Part shown: positions 33,701 to 41,633 of the stretch, piece by piece
How positions within the stretch are numbered: position 1 is the stretch's first letter
Layout: each line of letters begins with the position of its first letter
DNA from: Streptomyces lienomycini
GTDB taxonomy: Bacteria; Actinomycetota; Actinomycetes; Streptomycetales; Streptomycetaceae
DNA length: 64,000 nt
Assembly: GCF_027947595.1 (NCBI RefSeq)
Contig: NZ_CP116257.1
Span: 2,108,001-2,172,000, forward strand
Direction: 5' to 3'
Made by a program: the position numbers and the translations under genes
The notes under the pieces: generated by a model
The model's database searches: none
What the model saw: only the letters and a program-made list of their open reading frames with translations
What the model was told of the DNA's origin: nothing

Positions 33701-36281
33701 GCTGGTCGACGAGTCGTCGGTGGCGGGGTTGCTCGCCTCCGCCGTGCGGCCCGTGGAGCCGGTGGAGTCTCCCGTGGACCGCCGCTTGTGGCGGGCGGCT
33801 GGGCTGTTCGACCATCCGGACGGTGAGCAGGGCGAGTTGGGCGCGGCGGACGAGGAGGCCGGCCTGGAGACCCGGGGCAAGCGCGGTACGACGGGCCGCG
33901 AGGCCCGGATCACCGACCCGCGCCGGCCGTGCATCCCCTTGCGGAACATGGGGGACTGGCTGGACTTCCTGGAGGCCCTGCTCGGCACCAGGGACCCGGA
34001 GGGCTCGCCCCTCGAAGGCATCGAGGACATGTCGGTGGACCGGGCACTGGAGTTCCTGTCGGACATCGAGGTACGCCTCGACGGCATCCTCGGCATGGAC
34101 GCGCCCGGCCGCCTGCCGTTCCGTTTCCCCTGGCTGAACACGGTCGAGGACATCGCGGGCACGACGGAGAAGGACATAAAGGCGGAGGACGGCCACGGCT
34201 TCTTCCACTGGGAGCTGCACTTCGCGCACGTGTTCCGGGGGCCGGGGGGCGGGTTCGACCTTCAGGTGGGGAATCCGCCTTGGGTACAGCCCAGGTGGCT
34301 GGAGAACCCGATCCTCGCCGAGCACGAACCGTGGTTCATGCTCATCGAGAAGCCGACGAAGGCGGAGCGGACGCGGCGGCGTGAGCAGCTGTTGGAGTCT
34401 CCCCGTGTCCACGCATATCTGCTTGCCGAGCTCGCGGCAACGACCGGGATGAGCGAGATGCTGGGCTCCGGCCCGGTGTACCCCCTCCTTGCGGGAACTC
34501 AGCCGGACCTGTACCGGGCGTTTATGTGCCAGACCTGGCAGCACATGGCGAAGAACGGCTCGGTGGGCCTGGTCCACCCGGACTCGCATTTCAGCGGTGA
34601 CAGGGAGGGGCGGCTGCGGGAGGCCGCGTACACCAGGCTGCGGGTGCACGGGGACTTCGTGAACCAGGGGAACCGCTTCTTCCCGCCCCCTGTCGGTCAC
34701 GCCAGTCACTTCGGCGTGCATATCTACGGGGAAGAAGGAGAGGTCGGCTTTGACCATTTGTCCTGGCTCGTTTCCGTAGATGCCCTGCGACTGTCAGCGG
34801 AAGACGACGGAACGGCTCCGGATCCTGGGATCAAATTCGGCGTCAGTTGGGACGAACGTCCGCATCGCAAACGGATCGTCCGCGTGGACGAGGCGTTGCT
34901 CGCCCAATGGCAGAAACTGACCGGCGACGAGACACAGCCAGTCCGTCAGGCCCGCCTGCTGTCGCCGGTGAGTACGGCGGAGGCTCAGGCGATCGAGGCG
35001 CTGGCGGACTACCCTTTGCGTCTCGCTCAGCACGAGCCACAGATCAGCAGTGGCTATCACGAGAGCGGAGCCAAGGCAGCCGACCTCATTGACTACAACG
35101 CGCCGGACGACACGGGTGTGGTGCGACGGCCAGCCGACTGGTCCGAGGTCATCCTCAAGGGCCCGCAGATCGGCCTCGCCAACCCCATGTTCAAGCAGCC
35201 CAGCCAGGGCGGCGGCGAGGTCTTGGGCCTCAACCCGATGACGCTGGCCGACGACGCCGTGCCCGAGTCCGAGTACGTCTACGTTGCGAAGTCCGAGGTG
35301 TACCGGGCCGCACAGGACGTGTGGAGCGACGACCGAACGCTGGAGCAGCTCAAGGCGTCCGAACGTGAGGTGACACGGGCGCAGAACGCTGCCGCCGGGC
35401 GCTTCGGGGTGACGGCATCGGAGGTCACCGAGGAGCAGGTGGAGGCGGAGCTGCTGCGGCGGCTGCGGAGGCCGTACACGGAGTTCTATCGGGTGGCGTG
35501 GCGCAAGATGATCGCGCCCGACACGGAGAGGGCCCTTTACACAGCTTTGCTGCCCCCGGGTGCCGCACACATTGATGCGTTGCGCAGTGGCGCGCTGTCT
35601 GACAACCGAAGCACTGCCCTGCTAGCCGGCTTCTGGGCTTCACTCCCGGTGGACTACCTGCTGCGCACAGCCCGAGTAAGGAACCTTGATGTGGCTCCGG
35701 CCAGGCGGCTCCCCGCGCCGGCCGCCGACCACCCGCTGGCCTCGGCACTCTTGTTGCGAACCCTGCGCCTGAACTGCCTCACGGCTGCCTACGCGGAGTT
35801 GTGGGAGGAGCTGTACGAGTCGACTTGGCCCGGCTACGAACCCTGGGCAGTGGAATGGCCGGCCATGCAGCCTCTTCACGAGGTCGGCCCAACATGGGAG
35901 CGGTCGACCCCGCTGCGCAGCGAGCGGGCGCGCAGAGCCGCGCTCGTGGAGATCGATGCCCTTGTCGCGGTCTGGCTCGGAGTGAGTGCAGACGCCCTCG
36001 CTGCCATGTACAAGTCCCGCTTCCCGATCATGCAGGAGTTCGACGCGGTCACCTGGTTCGACGCCAACGAGCGGAAGATTGCGGGCGTTCGGCATACGTA
36101 CGGCTTCGGCCAGACCAAGGACCACTACGAGCAGTTGCTCGCCTACCAGAAGCAGGGCCGCGCCGAGCCCCCCGAGGGCTACACCGCCCCCTTCTACAAG
36201 GCCGAGCGCGAGAAGGAGATGCGAGAGGCGCACGCCTACTTCACCGCGCGGCTACAGGAAGCCACAGCCAAGGGCAAGTGA
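30756..36281 (+). CDS. Very large Eco57I/PglX-type adenine-specific DNA methyltransferase
   Basis: This 1841-residue protein has an N-terminal helical region (1-600), SAM-binding motif I EPALGSGAF (671-679) and catalytic motif IV NPPW (1173-1176), followed by a specificity/C-terminal part. Eco57I-family enzymes methylate N6 of adenine; PglX (Pgl/BREX) and DrmMI (DISARM) belong here. At 1841 residues it is longer than typical PglX (about 1200). The roughly 500-residue gap between motifs I and IV holds basic insertions. From about 34.4 kb the GC falls from near 75-80% to about 60-65% in patches, which suggests exchange of the target-recognition region. No catalytic nuclease motif is evident to me. 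The GTG start lies 2 nt after the helicase stop. Confidence 0.88.
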   Translation: MTYDSLVNHGDYLSPHYLAEVLPKDLKAKDGLLSRWAAFEEDERRRHADAVAEADRQGLGRDSVPPRARTPREGLRALHGPYFAGRAALAKDAEALAEPGAPQPEGWRKRLTESHLDTLHALGYTAAHEQPVTVHRTDHAYAVQVVHAEPGLYAVSCGWTTQPDAALDPDGAGRLLHPVTLEQSAPPLQDAKALTDFLFACDAPPRYVLLLVGGVIVLADRLAWPEGRYLAADLDAALHRRDDRHGGELDTLAALFGADALRVPTEGGTAPLASFVDRSGKHAVGVSTELREGLRLSVEWIANAVLERLRDPENGITPADLDDPARLAKELSRESLRYLYRILFLLYAEASPTLGILPSDYPEYEQGYGLQRLGDLVLRDLVGERSRRGFHLYESLNLLFDKVEKGHRRYGTEPEDLAAEAAAREATEAEREAARLLAAGEITPAEHTERVREADRARRAAARSTSAGLRFEALHSELFTKDAVRLIADDRIENPAYRGGEGEKRRPFLDTRLRNETLHKVLRRLMLTKGRGRERGGFISYAQLGINQLGAVYEGLMSYTGSIAEEELYEVAKKGDESGGSWTIPASRVQHYDDKVFVTRTDEETGRKDRVVHPKGSFVYRLAGRDRQTSASYYTPKSLTEVTVELALKHRLDQHGTVTQARELLAWTICEPALGSGAFLNEAIDQVAAEYLRRRERELGRRVDPELRQLELQKTKAYIALHNAYGVDLNATAVELAEVSLWLNSMHPGMRAPWFGLHLRRGNSLIGAGRKVYKADALPGGGWLAKKNTLPPTDLPFRAGPLPDGAVHQFLLPAIGWGAVAAESEAKKLAEDAAKALGAWRKGVQKAPKAPKPFQERGAETAEARQKRYDRWRKAADKTELGRLQALARRAEFLWSLVATRLELSERAVSRRIDVWGADWLEQTSRAEAEDKQKVLDDLTRHGTPYWRLKTVMDAWCALWFWPLDKAGELDGTDPVYETGGTLVDESSVAGLLASAVRPVEPVESPVDRRLWRAAGLFDHPDGEQGELGAADEEAGLETRGKRGTTGREARITDPRRPCIPLRNMGDWLDFLEALLGTRDPEGSPLEGIEDMSVDRALEFLSDIEVRLDGILGMDAPGRLPFRFPWLNTVEDIAGTTEKDIKAEDGHGFFHWELHFAHVFRGPGGGFDLQVGNPPWVQPRWLENPILAEHEPWFMLIEKPTKAERTRRREQLLESPRVHAYLLAELAATTGMSEMLGSGPVYPLLAGTQPDLYRAFMCQTWQHMAKNGSVGLVHPDSHFSGDREGRLREAAYTRLRVHGDFVNQGNRFFPPPVGHASHFGVHIYGEEGEVGFDHLSWLVSVDALRLSAEDDGTAPDPGIKFGVSWDERPHRKRIVRVDEALLAQWQKLTGDETQPVRQARLLSPVSTAEAQAIEALADYPLRLAQHEPQISSGYHESGAKAADLIDYNAPDDTGVVRRPADWSEVILKGPQIGLANPMFKQPSQGGGEVLGLNPMTLADDAVPESEYVYVAKSEVYRAAQDVWSDDRTLEQLKASEREVTRAQNAAAGRFGVTASEVTEEQVEAELLRRLRRPYTEFYRVAWRKMIAPDTERALYTALLPPGAAHIDALRSGALSDNRSTALLAGFWASLPVDYLLRTARVRNLDVAPARRLPAPAADHPLASALLLRTLRLNCLTAAYAELWEELYESTWPGYEPWAVEWPAMQPLHEVGPTWERSTPLRSERARRAALVEIDALVAVWLGVSADALAAMYKSRFPIMQEFDAVTWFDANERKIAGVRHTYGFGQTKDHYEQLLAYQKQGRAEPPEGYTAPFYKAEREKEMREAHAYFTARLQEATAKGK

Positions 36282-36326
36282 AGGGCAGCGCCCCGCGTCG
36301 GACGGCTCCGGCGCGGGGCGTGAGGG

Positions 36327-36512
36327 TCAGTTCTGGCCGGCGTAGGAGACGAAGTTGCTCCACGCGGCCGGGGAGAGGGCAAGTTCGGGGCTCCGCTGGT
36401 CCTTGGAGTCCCGGACGTGGATCGCGTGCGTGCCGTTCGCCACCTCGATGCAGTCGTCACCCTGCGAGCCGCTGTAACTGCTCTTGAACCAGGCCAGGTC
36501 GGACGTGTTCAT
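36327..36512 (-). CDS. DUF397 protein of a WhiJ-type triad
   Basis: This 61-residue protein is a textbook DUF397: WFKSSYSGSQGDDCIEVA followed by VRDSKD and LSPAAWSNFV. DUF397 proteins are encoded beside XRE/DUF5753 regulators throughout Streptomyces and are thought to modulate them (the WhiJ/AbaA paradigm). Its ATG overlaps the stop of the XRE gene (ATGA), so the two are translationally coupled. It lies antisense to, and 45 nt from, the methylase 3' end. Confidence 0.92.
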   Translation of the reverse strand: MNTSDLAWFKSSYSGSQGDDCIEVANGTHAIHVRDSKDQRSPELALSPAAWSNFVSYAGQN

Positions 36513-37369
36513 AGCGCTCCTCGCAATCGCTTTAACAGGCCCAAGGAGTCCTCGGGGGTCAAGGCCTGCGAGCGCAGTTTCGCATACCGCTGCTGGAGCA
36601 GACTGATCTCTTTCGCATGGGCGATCAGCCGTCCGTTCTGCTGCCCTTCAGAGTAGGCGAACCACTGGTTGTCCGGTGTCTCGGCCAGACGCATCGGCCC
36701 GTCCGTCCCCGCATGCGACGGCTGCCGCAGCGGCATCACCTGAAACTCCACATTCCAGTTCCCCTCGATCACCCCCAGCAACCGGTCGAACTGCTCCCGC
36801 GTCACCGCCTCCCCGCCCGTCCACCGCTCCAACACCGCCTGCTCCACGATGAAGCTGAACGCTGTCGGCGGCTTCCGCGTCACCGCCAGCAGCTCCTGCC
36901 GAGCCATCCGCGCCGCGATCCGCTCCTCCAGCTCCTCCGGGTCGGGCAGGGGCGGCACGTTCAGGGACACCGCCCGCGCGTACGCCTCCGTCTGCAACAG
37001 GCCCGGCACCACCCGGCACTCGTAGGTGTACAGGCTGATCGCCGTCGCCTCCAGCCGAGCCCACTGCCGGAACCAGCTCGCCAACCCCGCCTGCCGCGAC
37101 AGATGCGGCGCCGCCTTCCGCAGTGCCCCCGTGTTGCCGAGGGCTTCCTCCGCGCGCTCCACGAAGTCCCGGTCCGGCATCCGGCGCCCCTGTTCGACCG
37201 AGGCGACCGTGTGTTTGGAGAAGCGGACCAGGGCGCCGAACTCCTCGCGGCTCAGGCCCGCGTGCTCCCGCAGGGCCTGGACGACCGCGCCGAACGTGCG
37301 CAGACTGTCCGACGCCCCCGGTTCCGCGACGCCCGCCCCCGTACCGCCGTCCGTACATTCGTAGGCCAC
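36509..37369 (-). CDS. XRE-family regulator with DUF5753 (WhiJ-like)
   Basis: This 286-residue protein has an N-terminal helix-turn-helix (about residues 25-80: ALREHAGLSREEFGALV, then KHTVASVEQGRRMPD) followed by the DUF5753 ligand/protein interaction domain (SWFRQWARLEATAISLYTYE; VPGLLQTEAYARA; LLAVTRKPP). It should act as a DNA-binding repressor together with the adjacent DUF397 partner. The GTG at 37369 follows GGGAGG. A TTA codon near the 3' end (36533-36535) makes translation depend on bldA tRNA. It sits inside the defence block between the methylase and DUF262 genes, facing the opposite direction. Confidence 0.92.
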   Translation of the reverse strand: MAYECTDGGTGAGVAEPGASDSLRTFGAVVQALREHAGLSREEFGALVRFSKHTVASVEQGRRMPDRDFVERAEEALGNTGALRKAAPHLSRQAGLASWFRQWARLEATAISLYTYECRVVPGLLQTEAYARAVSLNVPPLPDPEELEERIAARMARQELLAVTRKPPTAFSFIVEQAVLERWTGGEAVTREQFDRLLGVIEGNWNVEFQVMPLRQPSHAGTDGPMRLAETPDNQWFAYSEGQQNGRLIAHAKEISLLQQRYAKLRSQALTPEDSLGLLKRLRGAL

Positions 37370-37464
37370 CGTCGGCCACCTCCCGCGCACCGTCACCGCC
37401 CGTACCGCTTCTGACTCGGCTCCATCGTCACGCGGAGTGACACGTACTGTCCACCGAATGTGTA

Positions 37465-37485
37465 CGTACGCTGACTCTGCGTACG
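37465..37485. promoter_or_regulatory. Inverted repeat in the divergent XRE/ATPase promoter, probable operator
   Basis: CGTACGC and GCGTACG form perfect 7-bp arms around a 7-nt spacer (TGACTCT). The repeat lies between the XRE regulator (start 37369) and the divergent ATPase gene (start 37533), the expected place for autoregulation of a WhiJ-type triad. Confidence 0.5.
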
Positions 37486-37532
37486 CGGGTCGGTGCTGGC
37501 GAACCGCCCGAGCCCGCCGCCAGATTGGGCAT

Positions 37533-37991
37533 ATGACACCACCGCCCACCCCCGCGACCCACCAGGCGCCCGTCACCGTACGTGTGTTCACCCAGCGGTT
37601 CAGTTCCACCCCGCGCGGAGCACGCCTCGCCCGCCGGCTCGCGCTGCACCAGCTCGACACCTGGGGCGTCCCGCACGGCAGCGAGGCGTCCGACACCGCC
37701 GCCCTGCTCGTCGCGGAACTCGCCGCCAACGCCGTCACGCACGGCCGCGTACCCGGCCGGGACTTCGAGGTCACCGTCAAGCTCCTCGGCCGCACCCTGC
37801 GCGTCGAGGTCTCCGACACCCGGGGCGAGCTCCGGCCCCCGCCTCCCGGCGCCGCCCGCCCCGAAGGGGAGCCGCTCGCGGAGAACGGCCGGGGCATGCT
37901 CCTCGTGGAGGCGCTCGCCGACCGCTGGGACGTGCTCGACCGCGTCCCCGTCGGCAAGACGGTCGTCGCCGAGCTGGACCTGTCGCGCTGA
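37533..37991 (+). CDS. SpoIIAB-like ATP-binding protein, third member of the triad
   Basis: This 152-residue GHKL ATPase has the N-box ALLVAELAANAVTHG, VEVSDTRGE, ENGRGMLLVEALADRW and the terminal KTVVAELDL. It completes the XRE-DUF397-ATPase trio commonly linked to developmental and antibiotic regulation in Streptomyces. The ATG at 37533 (MTPPPTPATH) is used; the frame is open upstream to 37437, but that part covers the probable operator. The DUF262 gene follows after 70 nt on the same strand. Confidence 0.88.
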   Translation: MTPPPTPATHQAPVTVRVFTQRFSSTPRGARLARRLALHQLDTWGVPHGSEASDTAALLVAELAANAVTHGRVPGRDFEVTVKLLGRTLRVEVSDTRGELRPPPPGAARPEGEPLAENGRGMLLVEALADRWDVLDRVPVGKTVVAELDLSR

Positions 37992-38061
37992 CAGGCGGGA
38001 AGGCCCGTCTATAGGCTGGACCGGTTACGGCATTGGGCAGCGGCGAAGGGCTACGGCGACC

Positions 38062-39342
38062 ATGACGGACCTGGAGGGCGGTACCGGTGGTGAGAGCGCC
38101 GGGCGGGACCGGTCCGTGCGGCGCCGAGGGTACGCCACGGCGGCGGACATCGACGAGCCGGATGCCCTCGGCATGCCGCTGGGGGTGCCCGTCGAAGTCG
38201 GCTCCGACGGCCGGCCGACCGGCGTGGAACTGGAGCTGCCGGACGACGAGGAGGGCGAGGACGGTGACGACGACTCCTCCGCGCCGTTCCAGCCGGACAG
38301 CATCAGGATCCGCACGCAGACCACCACCGTGGACCTCCTCCTCTCCCGCCTCCGGGAGGGCATGATCGACCTCGCGCCGGACTTCCAGCGGCGGGCCGGG
38401 ATCTGGAGCGACCGCAGGCAGAGCCGTCTGATCGAGTCGCTGCTGCTGCGCATCCCGATCTCCAACCTCCACATGGCCCAGGGCGACGCGGACAAGTGGG
38501 CCGTGGTGGACGGCGTGCAGCGGCTGACCGCTGTCGCCCGTTTCATGGAGCCGGGACTCACGGGCCTCAGCCCGTTGACCCTGCGGGGCCTGGAGTACCT
38601 GTGGAGGTTCAACGGCAACACATACCAGGACCTGACCGGGCGACTGAAGATCCGGCTGCGCGAGACGCAGATCACCGTGCACATCCTGGAACAGGGCACG
38701 CCGGAGGCCGTCAAGTACAACGTGTTCTCCCGGATCAACACCGGCGGCGTGCCGTTGAAGCCGCAGGAGCTGCGGCACGCACTGGTGCCGGGACCCGTCC
38801 GGGACTACCTCGCCGACTTGGCCGAGCACCCGGCGTTCGGCGAGGCCACCCGCTGGAGCGTGTCCAACGAGCGGATGGCCGACCGGGAGATGGTGCTGCG
38901 CTTCCTCGCCTTCCGGATGAGTAGTCCCTCGAAGCACACCGAGAGGGACTTCGACAGGTTCCTCATCGGCGCAATGGAAAGGGTCAACGAACTCCCCGAT
39001 CATCGGCGGGAGCAGTACGCCCGGGAGTTCCGGGCGGCCATGCAGTGCGCGCAAGAACTGTTCGGCGAGCACGCCTTCCGCAAGTGGGATGGTGGGGAAC
39101 GCAGTTCCCCAGTGATCAACAAGGCGCTGTTCGAGACAATCTCCGTCACTCTCGCCCTTCTTGACGATCACGGGCGGGCGCGGCTGGTAGCTTCTCGGTC
39201 GAAGGTCCTCGACAGGTTCTTCGTGCTCATGAACAACTGGGACTTCGACCGGGCGATCTCCGTGGGCACCGGGAACCCGGCGAAGATCCGCACGAGATTC
39301 CAGCACGTAGAGCCAGTGTTCCGAGGGGTGGCCGAACAGTGA
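38062..39342 (+). CDS. DUF262 (GmrSD/ParB-like nucleotidase fold) protein
   Basis: This 426-residue protein has the DUF262 core: DLAPDFQRRAGIWSDRRQS with LIESLLLRIPIS around residues 107-133, then WAVVDGVQRLTAVARFM near 145-162 and INTGGVPLKPQELRHAL. The domain resembles the GmrS part of type IV restriction enzymes and ParB-like NTPases. It is widespread in defence loci, often next to an OLD/DUF3696 ATPase, as here. No C-terminal HNH (DUF1524) is present, so nuclease activity, if any, must lie elsewhere. The GTGA overlap with the next gene couples their translation. Confidence 0.88.
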   Translation: MTDLEGGTGGESAGRDRSVRRRGYATAADIDEPDALGMPLGVPVEVGSDGRPTGVELELPDDEEGEDGDDDSSAPFQPDSIRIRTQTTTVDLLLSRLREGMIDLAPDFQRRAGIWSDRRQSRLIESLLLRIPISNLHMAQGDADKWAVVDGVQRLTAVARFMEPGLTGLSPLTLRGLEYLWRFNGNTYQDLTGRLKIRLRETQITVHILEQGTPEAVKYNVFSRINTGGVPLKPQELRHALVPGPVRDYLADLAEHPAFGEATRWSVSNERMADREMVLRFLAFRMSSPSKHTERDFDRFLIGAMERVNELPDHRREQYAREFRAAMQCAQELFGEHAFRKWDGGERSSPVINKALFETISVTLALLDDHGRARLVASRSKVLDRFFVLMNNWDFDRAISVGTGNPAKIRTRFQHVEPVFRGVAEQ

Positions 39343-40529
39343 TCGACCGACTGACGCTGCGCAACTTCAAGGCGTTCCAGGACATGTCGCTTCCGCTCGG
39401 TCCCCTCACTCTCCTCACGGGGCTGAATTCTTCCGGCAAGAGCAGCGTCCTCCAGGCAATCGCCTTGCTGCGCCAGTCCTACGAGGCGGGCGACCTGGAG
39501 GCCTCCCGGTACCTGCCCGAGGCGCGGAGGTCCGGCCTGCGTACCACCGTCGCCAATCAGGGCTTCCTCCTCAACGGTGAACTCGTCGGCCTCGGCACCG
39601 GAGAGGATGTGCTGTGCGAGGGCGACGCACTGTCGGACGAGACCCGGATCGCCCTCGCCGTCGACGAAGGCCCGTACCACTACGGCTGGACCGTCGAGTA
39701 CGAGGCCGGACAGAACCTGCTGCCCCTGCTCGGCGTGGAACTGCCACTTGACTCGGAGGGCGTCGCCGCGCCCGTCGGGCCCGAGGCCGTGACGCCCGCG
39801 TTCCTCACCGCCCCCTTCCAGTACTTGCACGCCGACCGGATCTCGCCTGCCGAGTTCTACCCGCGCGACCACCACGCGGCCATCGGCCGCGGCTTCCTCG
39901 GCGTACGCGGTGAGCACACCGTCAACTTCCTCCGCCACCATGCCGACGACCCGGTGCCCGAGGGGCCCCTGCACCATCCGCGTGCCCGGTCCGCCGTGCT
40001 GCGCCACCAGGTCGCCGCATGGATGGGCGACCTGTGCCCGGGGGTGAACGTCCAGGCCGACGCCATCGAGGGCGCCGACGCGGTACTCCTCTCGTACGAC
40101 TTCCAGGGGCCGCTCGGTCGCACTCGTCGCCGACGCCCCGGCAACGTCGGCTTCGGCCTCACCTACGTCTTGCCGATCGTGGTCGCCTGCCTCACCGCCC
40201 GGCCCGGTTCCCTGGTCCTCCTGGAGAACCCGGAGGCACACCTCCACCCCCACGGGCAGACCCGGATGGCCGCGCTCGCAGCCGCGGCCGCCGCGCAGGG
40301 GGCCCAGGTGATCACGGAGACGCACAGCGACCACGTCATCAACGGCGTGCGGCTCGCCGTGAAGCAGGGGCACATCGCCCCCGAACAGACGGTGTTCCAC
40401 TACTTCCGCAGCGTCGGCACCGGCGTGGAGGTCGTCAGCCCGCGGGTCAACCCTGCAGGCAAACTCGACCAGTGGCCCGACGGGTTCTTCGACGAGCTGG
40501 AGAACACGCTCGACCAGCTCATCGCCTGA
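39339..40529 (+). CDS. AAA ATPase (DUF3696/OLD-like SMC-type)
   Basis: This 396-residue ABC/SMC-type ATPase has Walker A GLNSSGKSS (28-36), the family-typical FLGVRGEHTVNFLRHH segment (about 185-200), Walker B LVLLENPEAHLHP (about 292-304) and a terminal TETHSDHVINGVRLAVK switch histidine. It has no Toprim domain, so it is of the DUF3696 kind rather than a full OLD nuclease. The GTG start overlaps the DUF262 stop (GTGA), indicating a functional pair; a third coupled gene follows after 55 nt. Confidence 0.88.
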   Translation: MIDRLTLRNFKAFQDMSLPLGPLTLLTGLNSSGKSSVLQAIALLRQSYEAGDLEASRYLPEARRSGLRTTVANQGFLLNGELVGLGTGEDVLCEGDALSDETRIALAVDEGPYHYGWTVEYEAGQNLLPLLGVELPLDSEGVAAPVGPEAVTPAFLTAPFQYLHADRISPAEFYPRDHHAAIGRGFLGVRGEHTVNFLRHHADDPVPEGPLHHPRARSAVLRHQVAAWMGDLCPGVNVQADAIEGADAVLLSYDFQGPLGRTRRRRPGNVGFGLTYVLPIVVACLTARPGSLVLLENPEAHLHPHGQTRMAALAAAAAAQGAQVITETHSDHVINGVRLAVKQGHIAPEQTVFHYFRSVGTGVEVVSPRVNPAGKLDQWPDGFFDELENTLDQLIA

Positions 40530-40584
40530 TACCCGCCTGGGGAGGGCGGAGTCGAGGCGCACACATCATCGCGGAGGGGGACAC

Positions 40585-41544
40585 GTGCCGCAGCTGTTCC
40601 TGAACGAGAAGTCCTGCGAGACGACGGCCGAGCCGGACCGTGTCAACCGGGCCATGAGCACCATGGTTGAGGCCGTCCTCGCCATCGCCAGGGAAGACCC
40701 CAAGGGCACGGCGCTGGTCACCCACGCCAGCTCCCTGATGGCTTTACAGCTGGCCCAGGGACATCCCATCAGCAAGTGGATGGGCGCCCCGGACACCAAG
40801 GACCTGCGCGTCCTGCTGAAGAAGCTGGAGGACAAATCGCCCTACGAGACGGTCTTCCCCGAGGGCGAGACCTTCTCCGACGTCGCGTGTCGGCACGACG
40901 GCGATCCGGTGGACGGGCTGCGCTACGCGCATCTGCTGGGCGGCATCGGCATCTCCCTCCCGCTGGAAGCTCGTTGGAACGCCGACACGCTCACCCTGGT
41001 GCGGGAACAGCTCGTGGACGACGAGGACACGGGGTCCGTGCTCACCGAGGTCGAGGTCAGGCACGTCGCCGGCACCGAGCACGTCGCGCCGCACCTGCCC
41101 TGGATCCGACGCGGTGCGGACGCCGGCCGGCAGAAGGCGGTCCAGGGCCTGCGGTCCGGTGCCGAACTGTGGCGCCTGCGCTCGGACCTCTTCCCACTGC
41201 TCCAGTTCACGACGCTGGCTGAGCAACACTTCACCGAGCTGCCGGAGACGTGGGTGCGACCGGTGGGTGAGCGGCTCGGAGAACTGCAGGACGCGGTCGG
41301 CGACTGGGACCCGGCCCTGCGGCCCATCTGCCCCCAGTGGCGTTCCTACGTGCGCACCGAGTTCGAGAACCGGCGGCGCCTGTGCTGGTTCGAGGACACC
41401 GACGGTGAGACGCGTCTGTTCGACTGGCACAGCGAGTTCCTGCCGGAGCGGGGGCGCATGCCGGGCCGCCTGCACTTCCGCCTGCTCCACGAGGAGCGCA
41501 CCCTGCGCATCGCGTACGTCGGGCGGAAACGCGGCAACAGATGA
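40585..41544 (+). CDS. Unknown third partner of the DUF262-AAA module
   Basis: This 319-residue protein has no catalytic domain that I recognise. Its N-terminus begins PQLFLNEKSCET, and its C-terminal 60 residues follow a pattern seen in other proteins next to DUF262/DUF3696 genes (LFDWHSEFLPERGRMPGRLHF ... LRIAYVGRKRG, read in parts). The GTG at 40585 follows GGAGGGG. A TTA codon at 40744 is in frame, so expression should depend on bldA. It lies 55 nt after the ATPase gene and 89 nt before the giant helicase, consistent with one operon. Confidence 0.7.
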   Translation: MPQLFLNEKSCETTAEPDRVNRAMSTMVEAVLAIAREDPKGTALVTHASSLMALQLAQGHPISKWMGAPDTKDLRVLLKKLEDKSPYETVFPEGETFSDVACRHDGDPVDGLRYAHLLGGIGISLPLEARWNADTLTLVREQLVDDEDTGSVLTEVEVRHVAGTEHVAPHLPWIRRGADAGRQKAVQGLRSGAELWRLRSDLFPLLQFTTLAEQHFTELPETWVRPVGERLGELQDAVGDWDPALRPICPQWRSYVRTEFENRRRLCWFEDTDGETRLFDWHSEFLPERGRMPGRLHFRLLHEERTLRIAYVGRKRGNR

Positions 41545-41633
41545 TCCACCCCGGAGCCCGCCCGGCCGCCCCGGCTAACGTAGGCCCCTGACCGGCCGCT
41601 CACCGGCCCCACCAGCACCAAGGAGGACCGCGC

